DNA of 64,000 nucleotides from UBA1952 sp965246765 (GTDB taxonomy: Bacteria; Bacteroidota; Bacteroidia; Chitinophagales; Chitinophagaceae). Below, one piece after another: positions 8,393-17,123 of this stretch. Positions within the stretch are counted from its first letter, which is position 1. Each line of letters starts with the position of its first letter. The DNA lies in assembly GCA_965246765.1 (NCBI GenBank), contig CBDFFJ010000001.1:228936-292935 (forward strand), read 5' to 3'. A program made the translations under genes and the position numbers. The notes beneath the pieces are model-generated. The model searched no databases and was not told the DNA's origin. It was given only the letters and a program-made list of their open reading frames with translations.

Positions 8393-11300
8393 ATGCCTGA
8401 GCAAACATTAGACGCATGGTTGGATATACCGCCAGCACAACTATTATCCCAGATTCTGAGAAACAATGCCGGCAACAATCGCGTAATTGCTCGGTTTAAT
8501 CGCAAGGCAGCGCAAGAGAATTTCGGGTGGTTTACTGATGTACGCAATCAAGCGTTCGTACCAATTTTCCTGCCGGCATGGGTTGGGGATAACGTCTCTA
8601 ATCGCCCCGAGATTTTCACGCCAGACGCAACTGGTTTGGAGGTGGGCGCCTATTATGTTGTTGCTGTCAGACTTCAGTCGCGCGCATACCGAAGTGAAAA
8701 GCAACGGCCATTCGCACTTCGTGTAGCGGATGGAATGGTGTCAGAACAATATGCTCCGGAGCCGGAAGAATTTGTAAAGAACATTGCAGCGAAGTACACC
8801 GGGAATCAAGCATTAGGCATTACATTGGGCCAAGCGGTGGATACCATTGCCAATGAAATAAACAGGCTAACAGAAACCTTCGTTTATGAGCTGCTGCAAA
8901 ATGCCGACGATTATCCGCAGCCGGGAAGCCCAGTGCGAGTCGTCTTTGACATTACAAGAGAGTCGCTATTGGTGATGCATAACGGCGCTGCGTTTACACC
9001 CGGGAACGTTTACGCCCTCTGCGACGTTGCAGGAGGCGATAAAGCGGGCGACAATACAAAAACCGGATTTAAGGGGATTGGGTTTAAGGCAGTTTTTACC
9101 CATTCCGAAAATGTACTCGTCCGCTCGGGCGGCTACACGTTTCAGTTTTTCAAACCACAGGATACGACACCCATTCCGTGGCAGATAATTCCACAATGGG
9201 TGCCTGAAGAAAACATTGCCGACAGCTTCCCACCCATCTTTTTTCGTGACACTGTTTCCATTGCTATAAGGCCACGTAAGCATGAGTTATTGGGAGAAGG
9301 ACAAGGAAGCTTTTTTGAAACGCTCAATCGTGTGTTTGAAGGCAAGGGTCTATTGCTATTCCTAAGAAACATCCGCGAGGTACGCATCCGAAAAGCAGGA
9401 AGGCAGGAAAAAGTCGTTTTAAAAGAACAGCGTGACTGGTTTACTCATAAGGGCCGTGGCGTAGAAGTGAGCGCCGAAATGCAAGCATGGATTCAAAGCG
9501 CGTTGACAACAGGAGGCAATAAAAAAGTGCCGGAAAAGTTTGCGGGAATAAAGGCTACGGAAATATCCTTTGCTGCTGCGAAGTCGGGCGACAATCAAAT
9601 TGTCAATGCGAAGGACACACGTCTGTTTGTTTACTTGCCGACAAATATCAATCTCCATTTCCCATTTTTGCTAAACGGTGATTTTATTCCGGATGGTAGC
9701 CGCACGGAGCTACACGATTTGGTGTGGAACACCTACCTGATGGAAGAAGCAGGTAAGCAGTTTATCCACTGGATGCGCAGGATTGGAATGCTGGAAGATA
9801 TTCACCGCGATTATCTCAGGCTCCTACCCGACTTCCCCGCTTGCAAAGCATCAATTGACGCCAAGCACCACAAATACGTAGATGCCTTTGAGCAGGGCGT
9901 GCTCGCAGAAAAAGACGCCATTGCATTTATCCCCGACACCAACGGCGCACTACGCAAACCGGCAGAGCTTATGGTGGATAACACCGGCTTCTCACAGCTT
10001 TATGGCGATGCAGCGCTCAAAGAACTGGCGGGGGCAACAGACAGAGCCATCCTTCACCAATGCCTGCTGCAATACGCACCGCTATTGAAACTCCTGACAC
10101 ATGATGAAGCAGCAATCGCGTTTGACTGGCACCACCTGAAGGCAGCCGTAGAGAAAAATGAAGCATTGAGCGCCTGGCTGCGTGTCCCGGAAAATAACGC
10201 ACGCTTCCTCCAATGGCTTACTGAGGCTCACCGCTCCGCCCTGGCCGACTGGCCTGTCTATTTATCCGATGGCGGACAGCTACTCGCCGCGTCGGCGCTC
10301 TTCCGCACATTAGGCGATGATGGCGAACGGCTGGTTTGGGCAGCGTGTCCGTTTTTGCATCCGGAGGTAGAGGCGCTCACCCGGAGCTTACAGCTTCCTG
10401 CCGTTGACCATTATACGCCGGAGGCTTACATCGCCAACTATCTGCTGAGAGAGAGCAACTTGAAAACCCATCAGGCAGATTTTGCTGAAAAGGAGGCGAA
10501 TTATGGCTTCTGGCGTTATATCCGCCATCACGTCGGCACGCTGACTGACTCGCTAAAGGCCACATTGCTGCGCTTCGGCTTTTATGATTTTGAGGGCAAC
10601 TACGTCTCGGGCTTTGAAGGCAAAAAAGTTTATCAGACTCATCCTGCGCTCGCCACGTTGCTTGAAGTCGGAGCCTTGCCGGAAGACCATATAGCGCTCT
10701 TTGCGCCGGATTATGCAGCGCATGAGGATGAGCTGCCGGGATGGCGCAGATTGTGGGCCAAGCTGGGCGTCGGCGGTTTTGAGCCGGCTGCATTTTTAAA
10801 GGAAGAAATTGCTGCGCGTGCCAATCATATTCTTGACTTTACCGAGCGTTGGGTATTAGTGAACAGGGTTCATAACAAAATGGCCGACAGCTTATCCTGG
10901 AACCGGGCTTTATGGAATTTTGTGTATGAGTCCATACACCATGTACCTGCACCAGAGCAAGCAGCAGTTTATGATGCTTTAGGTGAACTGCCCGTGATGG
11001 TCGGAAAACAAACAATAGAAGCATATGCACTAAACCTCTGCTACCTGGGCGATGAATACAATAATGAAAAACTGGAGCAACTGCTATCACAGTTTACTCC
11101 AACTACGAGCTATGCCTTTACAGTGGGCGGCTACGGCAGTAAGGTGATTAGCGGGCAGGAAATTGGCGGGCTTTGGAAGCGCTGCGGTATAACGTATAAG
11201 CCTGAAGGCTTGATTCCCGAAATTCTTGCAAGGCTAAATGACTTAAGTGAAGCAAACAGGGGGGAAGCATTTGCACTCTTTTACAATTACCGGCACAGCT

Positions 11301-13852
11301 ACGAGGAATTTTCCGCGCTCAAATCATTCCCGCTACTGCTGACCGCTGAGGGGACCTATGCAGAACCTTCAAAAGTTATCCTGGGCGACGAATATACTGG
11401 TGCAACTTGGATGATGAGCGTATTGCCGATGGTGGCAGTTGAAAACCAATTAAACGCATCGTATGCTGCGGAAAATGGTGCCGGGCAAGAGCTGCTACAG
11501 TTTTTAAAAGAGCTCGGATGCAAGGCCGTAGAGACCGAAGCAGCCGCGCTGGAATTGAAGGTGGATGCTTTGTTGAAGCAACAGTGGAGCGAAGGAGATA
11601 CTGAGGGCTCTTTAAGAGTGGTTAATACGCTTGCCGCTTATTACACTCGTAAAGTGTTGCTCGAACCTCTTTTGACGAGGCTTAAGGAGCTTCCACTAAT
11701 GAGCGCAGATAAAAAGGCGAGCTACTTCCTGGCGTCCACGCTGCATTTCGGAACAAGCTACCATCCTGCAATAGACCTTCAGGGCCTGCAATTACAAAGC
11801 CCACATCTTCCACCGTTTCTAAACGATATCTATCTGCAATCTGGCGAGGATAGAGAACCACTGATACGTTTTTTTAAAGCAATCGGGATAACTGAGCGCT
11901 TTACATGGGAAGAGTGGGGAAGCAAATATCCACGGGCAGAAATGCCGGCTGATTATTTAGCGTGGATAGCAGCTATTTCGCCAATGACGGAATTTAATGC
12001 CGTAAGCCAGGGATACGCGCATCAGCACTATTCCGACCGTTGGGTAACACTTCGGTGGATTGAACTTATTAAGGAGCCAAAAATTGCTACGCAATTCTGG
12101 AACTATTTGCTGGATAGCCAAAGCGCAAAAGAACGCCTGCAAAGAAAGCTGAAGTACAATACCGCTTATGGCAGCTACGCACCGAAGGGGCTTTTAGATA
12201 ACTACGTTGCTTACTTTTTAAAGGCCAATCCAACGATGCCGACTAAAGGCGATACAATTTGTCGCCTGCCATCTGAGCTATACTCCCGCAAATTTGAAGG
12301 CATCGTACCTGAATCCCAACTGCTGTTCATTGACCTGCGTACAGCAACAATCGGCAACGAGACTTTAGAAGCCTGGATAGGCGTGCGTCAGGAGCTTAAC
12401 CTTGTGGCCATACTTTCTTACCTCACCACACAACCGACCCTTACAAAGCTGCAAGAGGCTGGCATCTGGAAATCATTGCAGCAAAAGCTCATGCCTGATA
12501 ATAAGCTTACCGCTGATGAGCAGGCAGCCTTGCTAGACTTTAAAGAGACCGGAAAGTTGCCATCGCAAACGGGCCAGTGGAACCTTCTTTCTGACCTGAT
12601 TTATAAGAGCAAAGACTTTAGGCTACACCTTGCCAGAAGCAATAAGCTGGTGCATGATGATGCACTTGCAGCAGCGGAGGCATTAGGCGTTGAAGCGCTG
12701 ACGGTAGAGAAACTCAATCCGAGCCCTGAAGGTGATGCAGACGATGATTTTGCAGCACATCTGAAGTCCCGCCTCATCTACATTGCATTCTTTCTGCACC
12801 CTGAAGACTACGAAGCGAAAGCTGAAGCATTGCAGGATATGGTGGCCCCGCTCACCTTCGTATCAGGGAAGCGTATTGTGATGAAGTACGCTGGCATCAG
12901 CACCTACGACGAGGCCTGTGTGCGCCGCGACGACACCATTTATTATCTGCTGCGGCGCAAGGGCTATCGTGACGATGCGTTGTATGAATACCTGCACAGT
13001 GAGGTCTTTAAGTTTAGGGAGAAGGTGGGTAGTATCTCGCTCAAATTCTTCAAAGACTTTCTGATTAATGATGAGGAAGATGTGCGGCTCATCTGCAAGA
13101 GCGAGCATCCCGAAAACTTTCCACAAAAGTGGGAGCCCGCTACGGAGCAGACGGATAATGTCACGAAGCACGCTACAATGCCTGCATTGGTCAGCGAAGC
13201 GCTTACAGCCTATGCGCAAGGTGTACCCACGCCAATAGAAGCCAACTATGAGCGCCTCTCGGACGCTGAAATAGCAGAAATCAAACGGCTAACGCGCAAG
13301 CCTGACCTTACAGAGGATGCTATGCACAACCTCAATCTGGAAAGCCAGCTTAAAGGCATGCTTTATCTGCAGGAAAACGGCTACGATACCGACGATGCGG
13401 ACGAATCTTTTCATGAAAATCACGCTGGCCGTTTGCTGAAACCTGTTACGCATCCTGAGCACCCTGGCAAAACGTTTACGGTGATGTGCCGCTCGGCAAA
13501 GAGCAAGGTGCTCCACATTTCTTATACAGCGTGGGAAAACATAGCAAAGGCAGAATACAAGCTATTTGTGTGGACTGGAAACATGCAGACGAGCTTCCTT
13601 GTTCATTCTCAAAAAGAGCTTTCCGCCCTGAGTAAAGATGCCTGGGTGATGAAGCTGGACGAGGCGGATAAACAGACATCCCTCACCAATCTTTTTACCG
13701 GAAAGGCTCCGCTTACAACCAATCTCTTCATGTACATCCGCCTTCCTGGCACTACTGACAACAGCGCGCTTTTTGCTGCAATTGAAAAAAATATAGAAGA
13801 CCGCGCCGGCGACGAGTTAGGCGGCAATACATTGGATGAAGACGCAGTATAA
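8393..13852 (+). CDS. Sacsin/NO VEIN-type Hsp90-fold ATPase, 1,819 aa
   Basis: A very large protein with an N-terminal GHKL/Hsp90-type ATPase like that of sacsin and plant NO VEIN. The N box is ELLQNADD (166-173), followed by a VMHNGAAF segment and the G2 box GFKGIGFKAVF starting at 225. These carry the Asn, Asp and Gly residues expected for ATP binding. The central ~1,300 residues are alpha/beta-rich with no domain I recognise. Near the C-terminus, LKGMLYLQENGYDTDD and FTVMCRSAKSKVLHIS look like a divergent DUF3883-type domain, echoing the first gene of the window. The ATG at 8393 is the first good start after a 190-bp gap from hipT. The end overlaps the next gene by 17 bases, so it is cotranscribed with the SF1 helicase. 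Known relatives are often found in bacterial defence islands; a defence role here is inferred from context. Confidence 0.8.
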   Translation: MPEQTLDAWLDIPPAQLLSQILRNNAGNNRVIARFNRKAAQENFGWFTDVRNQAFVPIFLPAWVGDNVSNRPEIFTPDATGLEVGAYYVVAVRLQSRAYRSEKQRPFALRVADGMVSEQYAPEPEEFVKNIAAKYTGNQALGITLGQAVDTIANEINRLTETFVYELLQNADDYPQPGSPVRVVFDITRESLLVMHNGAAFTPGNVYALCDVAGGDKAGDNTKTGFKGIGFKAVFTHSENVLVRSGGYTFQFFKPQDTTPIPWQIIPQWVPEENIADSFPPIFFRDTVSIAIRPRKHELLGEGQGSFFETLNRVFEGKGLLLFLRNIREVRIRKAGRQEKVVLKEQRDWFTHKGRGVEVSAEMQAWIQSALTTGGNKKVPEKFAGIKATEISFAAAKSGDNQIVNAKDTRLFVYLPTNINLHFPFLLNGDFIPDGSRTELHDLVWNTYLMEEAGKQFIHWMRRIGMLEDIHRDYLRLLPDFPACKASIDAKHHKYVDAFEQGVLAEKDAIAFIPDTNGALRKPAELMVDNTGFSQLYGDAALKELAGATDRAILHQCLLQYAPLLKLLTHDEAAIAFDWHHLKAAVEKNEALSAWLRVPENNARFLQWLTEAHRSALADWPVYLSDGGQLLAASALFRTLGDDGERLVWAACPFLHPEVEALTRSLQLPAVDHYTPEAYIANYLLRESNLKTHQADFAEKEANYGFWRYIRHHVGTLTDSLKATLLRFGFYDFEGNYVSGFEGKKVYQTHPALATLLEVGALPEDHIALFAPDYAAHEDELPGWRRLWAKLGVGGFEPAAFLKEEIAARANHILDFTERWVLVNRVHNKMADSLSWNRALWNFVYESIHHVPAPEQAAVYDALGELPVMVGKQTIEAYALNLCYLGDEYNNEKLEQLLSQFTPTTSYAFTVGGYGSKVISGQEIGGLWKRCGITYKPEGLIPEILARLNDLSEANRGEAFALFYNYRHSYEEFSALKSFPLLLTAEGTYAEPSKVILGDEYTGATWMMSVLPMVAVENQLNASYAAENGAGQELLQFLKELGCKAVETEAAALELKVDALLKQQWSEGDTEGSLRVVNTLAAYYTRKVLLEPLLTRLKELPLMSADKKASYFLASTLHFGTSYHPAIDLQGLQLQSPHLPPFLNDIYLQSGEDREPLIRFFKAIGITERFTWEEWGSKYPRAEMPADYLAWIAAISPMTEFNAVSQGYAHQHYSDRWVTLRWIELIKEPKIATQFWNYLLDSQSAKERLQRKLKYNTAYGSYAPKGLLDNYVAYFLKANPTMPTKGDTICRLPSELYSRKFEGIVPESQLLFIDLRTATIGNETLEAWIGVRQELNLVAILSYLTTQPTLTKLQEAGIWKSLQQKLMPDNKLTADEQAALLDFKETGKLPSQTGQWNLLSDLIYKSKDFRLHLARSNKLVHDDALAAAEALGVEALTVEKLNPSPEGDADDDFAAHLKSRLIYIAFFLHPEDYEAKAEALQDMVAPLTFVSGKRIVMKYAGISTYDEACVRRDDTIYYLLRRKGYRDDALYEYLHSEVFKFREKVGSISLKFFKDFLINDEEDVRLICKSEHPENFPQKWEPATEQTDNVTKHATMPALVSEALTAYAQGVPTPIEANYERLSDAEIAEIKRLTRKPDLTEDAMHNLNLESQLKGMLYLQENGYDTDDADESFHENHAGRLLKPVTHPEHPGKTFTVMCRSAKSKVLHISYTAWENIAKAEYKLFVWTGNMQTSFLVHSQKELSALSKDAWVMKLDEADKQTSLTNLFTGKAPLTTNLFMYIRLPGTTDNSALFAAIEKNIEDRAGDELGGNTLDEDAV

Positions 13853-15614
13853 TCCCGGAATAATGAAGGTGCCAACTGACAAGCAGATAGATTTTCTCAC
13901 CCTGCAAATTGAGCTGGCCCTGGAAGAGTATGAGCGCTACGCATTCACGCCACTGCCGCAACTGCTGGCCGATAAGCGCGTAAATCCAGGCCGTGTATGG
14001 GGCATTGACGACAAGCGCGGAAGTGTAATTCTCCGCTTTGCAAAGGGCAGCGCGCCTCGCTTGAAAATCCCGATGGAGCTGCTGTTCTGGGATGATGCCC
14101 GCGCGGGGCTGCCGGCTACCTGGACATGCCACCTTGCCGATTTCAAAAGCGATTTTGTACAAGGGGCATCGTCTGTAGAGCCTGTCTTTTATCTTGAACG
14201 CGAAGGGGATGGGCAATGGCATTACATAGGCTGCACAGGCCTGGACATTCAATCCCTTGACCGGGTACGCACAAGCCTTGAAAAAAGTGTAAAGCCGACT
14301 ATACTGCTGGCAGAAATCCCACCACCCATTGAGTACCTGAAGAATCTGCAAGCCTTTATCGCCGCCAATGTTGATGATGTCCTTCTCAATCTGGATATGG
14401 CGAAAGGGCTGGACGACTGGCATCCTGATAAGCTGCTACAGCATGAGGATGATAAGTGCGAGGAGATTATAGGGCGGCTTCAGAAAGAGCGCTGCGTTAT
14501 CGTACAAGGGCCACCCGGTACTGGCAAAACTTTTCTGGTGGCGCAAATCACTGCTGCTTATGCTGCTCAAGGGAAAAGCGTTTGCGTTACAGCCCTTGCA
14601 AACAAAGCATTAATAGAGCTGGTGAAAAATGAATGTTTACAAAAGCTGCTCAGTAGCCGTAGGGTTCGTAAAACGAGGCTGACAACAAATGAGGTAATTG
14701 ATACGCCGGGCCTGCAAGACGCAACAGACACCATCTGCGGCGGCGGCAGCGTGCTACTTGCCACCTACTACAAGCTTTCTGAAACCCTGAAAGAGCTGTA
14801 TCTAAGTAAAAGCGCTCACCCCCGATACGATTTGATAGTGATTGAAGAAGCATCACAAGCCTTTTTGGCTACCATTGCGGGCTTCAGCCAATTGGCAAGC
14901 GAAGTATTGATTGTAGGCGACCCGATGCAACTGCCACCCATCATCAAGGGCGAGGAGCAGGCGAAGGACATCCATCATACAATATTAAAATTCGCTTATG
15001 GCTTAGAATCAGTTGTTTCCAATACCGCTTTCCCATCCTTCATGCTGCGGGATACTTACCGGCTTACAGACGCAGGAGCAAAGCTTACCGGCAATTTTTA
15101 TCACCATTTGCTTCATTCGCGAAGCACGCATCTCCCGAGGCCGATTCCCCAATCTGTTAGCAGCTACCTGCCAAAAAATGGGGGCGCTAAGATTATTGCA
15201 ATACCTATGTCCTTGCAAGAGGAACGGCTCGCCCTGAGCGTAATTGAAACAATAGTCACAACGCTAATCGCCGACGATGCAAAAACACACATCGCTGTAC
15301 TCGCTCCATATAGAGCAACGGTGCGCACACTGCAAGCTATGCTGCGCCGCTGGACAGAATCATCGCCCGGCCTCACAATAGAAACCATAGACAGAATACA
15401 AGGGCTGACTACTGACTATACCCTTCTGTATATCCCATCCGGGGCATCGTTTGCGTTTGATGCAAAGCGTTTCAACGTCGCAACCAGTCGGGCCAAGTTT
15501 GGCACGACCATCATAGGAAATAGAGCTCTGATTGAGCACATCAGGAAAGATGCTACGGTCAGCAATTTCTTGCTTGGATGTGAATGGATAGCCTTAGAAG
15601 ATATTTCCAAATAG
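13836..15614 (+). CDS. UPF1-like SF1 (AAA_11/AAA_12) helicase
   Basis: A 592-aa superfamily 1 helicase of the DNA2/NAM7/UPF1 group. Residues 1-210 form an unrecognised N-terminal domain. Motif I is GPPGTGKT (225-232). Motif II is VIEEASQ (335-341), with Glu replacing the usual first Asp of the Walker B box. Motif III is VGDPMQLPPI, and motifs V/VI include ETIDRIQG and NVATSRAKFG. All catalytic motifs are present, so it should be an active ATPase. The chosen start overlaps the upstream gene by 17 bases; an alternative ATG at 13863 would leave a 10-base gap and lose 9 residues. It is the last gene of the island's main operon, ending before the palindromic terminator at 15724. SF1 helicases of this type are recurrent effectors or processing enzymes in defence systems. 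Confidence 0.85.
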   Translation: MKTQYNPGIMKVPTDKQIDFLTLQIELALEEYERYAFTPLPQLLADKRVNPGRVWGIDDKRGSVILRFAKGSAPRLKIPMELLFWDDARAGLPATWTCHLADFKSDFVQGASSVEPVFYLEREGDGQWHYIGCTGLDIQSLDRVRTSLEKSVKPTILLAEIPPPIEYLKNLQAFIAANVDDVLLNLDMAKGLDDWHPDKLLQHEDDKCEEIIGRLQKERCVIVQGPPGTGKTFLVAQITAAYAAQGKSVCVTALANKALIELVKNECLQKLLSSRRVRKTRLTTNEVIDTPGLQDATDTICGGGSVLLATYYKLSETLKELYLSKSAHPRYDLIVIEEASQAFLATIAGFSQLASEVLIVGDPMQLPPIIKGEEQAKDIHHTILKFAYGLESVVSNTAFPSFMLRDTYRLTDAGAKLTGNFYHHLLHSRSTHLPRPIPQSVSSYLPKNGGAKIIAIPMSLQEERLALSVIETIVTTLIADDAKTHIAVLAPYRATVRTLQAMLRRWTESSPGLTIETIDRIQGLTTDYTLLYIPSGASFAFDAKRFNVATSRAKFGTTIIGNRALIEHIRKDATVSNFLLGCEWIALEDISK

Positions 15615-15723
15615 TCGCTTTGGACTACTAAACGAGCAGACTTAATATTGGACTGATAGCAAATGATGCAATAGCCTGTAAATCCTCCATAAAACAGTTC
15701 AACCCCAGACAACCCCCGCCCGC

Positions 15724-15753
15724 AAAAAAGCCCTGCATATGCAGGGCTTTTTT
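15724..15753. terminator. 30-bp perfect palindrome, bidirectional terminator
   Basis: Six A residues, the self-complementary core GCCCTGCATATGCAGGGC and six T residues form one perfect palindrome. It lies 110 bp after the SF1 helicase and 130 bp after the end of the convergent gene at 15885. The symmetric A and T tracts fit rho-independent termination from both sides. Confidence 0.85.
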
Positions 15754-15884
15754 ATGTCTAAGGCCGACCCTAAGCTTTTATGAATATAACAGTGCATTAA
15801 AACATTAAGCGTCTCCATGGCTGTGCCTTGCCAGAAGGCCGATTCACGCAACCGGCGGGGGGTCCATGCTGTGGCTGACAAAGT

Positions 15885-16766
15885 CTAAAAATCCATAATC
15901 ACCGCCTCCGTCACCACGTAATCACGGCCTGGCGTGCCTGGCATCTTTACATCTCCTTCCTTGCCTAAATAGCGCATGGCGCCGCATGACTTGCCGCTGA
16001 GCTGGCTGGTGGCCTTTGCCTCCACTTCCGAGAACGGATGCTTGTTCATATTGGCATACACCTTACACAGGGTCTGCACATTTCTGCAGGTGGCAAGGAA
16101 CAGGTGTGTCTCCTCTTTTGCAGGCTGCGCCTTGCCCGCGCCTCCACGGCTCCCGGACCCGCCTGTTGTGGTGCTCCCGCCCGTGGCATCAATATCGGGA
16201 CGCTGGGCCTCTCCGGCTGCCGAACGGTAGCTGTGAAAAACCACGTCTGTGTTTTCAATGTCTATCGTAATGAGCGAGCGGTTGGTTCCTGCCCACTTTT
16301 CGCTGTACTGCACCTTTACCACGGCATTGCCCGATTCATAGTAATAATTGACCTCGCCACCCTGGTAGCCTTTAAGCGGACGACCGGCGCTTTTGATACA
16401 TGCCGAAACAGCAGCCCGCCATTCGGCATATTTCGCCTTGACGTCGGAGTCGGGCCCCAGGTCTTCCATAATGATGTGCATATAATGCGAGCTGCCCGAC
16501 TTGGCGACATTCGTCTGCAGGGCGCCGCCGATCTGCAGGGAAGCATTCATCACCGAGCCGTTGTGCGAATAGTCGCGGAAGTACTTACCGGTTTCGGCTG
16601 CTTCGGTAGCCAGCGACTTCAGTCCGTCAGGGCCGCCGTCTGCTGCCTTCATAGCTTGTTGGAGCGTAGCGCAAAAATCAGCAGCAGGCGCCGGCGCTTT
16701 GGCGAAGGCGCCGCCGGGCAGCATGCAAAGGAAGATAAGGAGCAGCTGGTGTAGTCTGGCGTGCAT
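15885..16766 (-). CDS. Secreted protein, C-terminal domain shared with the gene at 39448
   Basis: A 293-aa protein starting MHARLHQLLLIFLCMLPGGAFA, a convincing signal peptide; the reading frame extends 83 codons upstream but that part overlaps the divergent vsr remnant and was dropped. The mature part begins ADFCATLQQAMKAA and ends GTPGRDYVVTEAVIMDF. It is clearly a paralogue of the C-terminal half of the 501-aa protein at 39448-40953 (for example SLATEAAETGKYFRDYS against SLATEIAKTGTYIRDYS, and SCGAMRYLGKEGDVK against SCGTMKYLGKGEDVK). Here the N-terminal MORN repeats of that paralogue are absent. Conserved cysteines suggest a disulfide-bonded periplasmic or surface domain. No function is recognised. 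It is convergent with the defence island and probably not part of it. Confidence 0.72.
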   Translation of the reverse strand: MHARLHQLLLIFLCMLPGGAFAKAPAPAADFCATLQQAMKAADGGPDGLKSLATEAAETGKYFRDYSHNGSVMNASLQIGGALQTNVAKSGSSHYMHIIMEDLGPDSDVKAKYAEWRAAVSACIKSAGRPLKGYQGGEVNYYYESGNAVVKVQYSEKWAGTNRSLITIDIENTDVVFHSYRSAAGEAQRPDIDATGGSTTTGGSGSRGGAGKAQPAKEETHLFLATCRNVQTLCKVYANMNKHPFSEVEAKATSQLSGKSCGAMRYLGKEGDVKMPGTPGRDYVVTEAVIMDF

Positions 16767-16889
16767 AAGATTGGTTTGGGTGGTGAAGATGGAATACGTT
16801 TTTGATATGCTTCTAAAAAAATCCTGTTGCAATATTGTTTTTCGGCAGCCGGCTAAGGAACAGGCCCGATTTTGCTTTTTGAAACCATC

Positions 16890-17102
16890 ATGGCAGATGT
16901 GCACAATCAGGTGACGCGCAGCTACAACATGAGCCGCATTAAAGGCAAGGATACGAAGCCCGAAATGCTTGTGCGCCGCTACCTCCATGCGCGGGGCTTC
17001 CGCTACAGGCTGCATGTGAAAGACCTGCCGGGGAAGCCGGATATTGTCTTACCGAAGTACCGGACGGTGATTTTTGTGCATGGCGGCTTCTTATTGCAAT
17101 AG
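16890..17102 (+). pseudogene. vsr: 3'-truncated very-short-patch-repair endonuclease (vsr)
   Basis: The 70-aa product starts MADVHNQVTRSYNMSRIKGK and continues with RYRLHVKDLPGKPDIVLPKY, the hallmark N-terminal half of Vsr, which nicks T:G mismatches made by deamination at 5-methylcytosine methylation sites. The catalytic Asp of KPDIV is present. The reading then reaches IFVHG and changes to GFLLQ-stop where intact Vsr reads HGCFWHGH, so the zinc-binding and catalytic His half is missing. No cytosine methyltransferase gene is visible in the window. The breakpoint is near 17090; the HNH endonuclease gene begins 21 bases after the stop. The product is almost certainly inactive. Confidence 0.85.
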
Positions 17103-17123
17103 GTTTGCTTTTCAACTTCATTT

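Noticed and set aside
595..15614. DISARM or canonical Druantia assignment
   Set aside because: No methyltransferase, PLD protein or DrmB-sized DUF1998 protein for DISARM; no recognisable DruA-D, DruF/G/M or DruH for Druantia. Only the helicase family fits.
15885..17015. Start of the secreted protein at 17015
   Set aside because: The extra 83 residues lack family resemblance, overlap the divergent vsr remnant and would hide the clear signal peptide starting at 16766.
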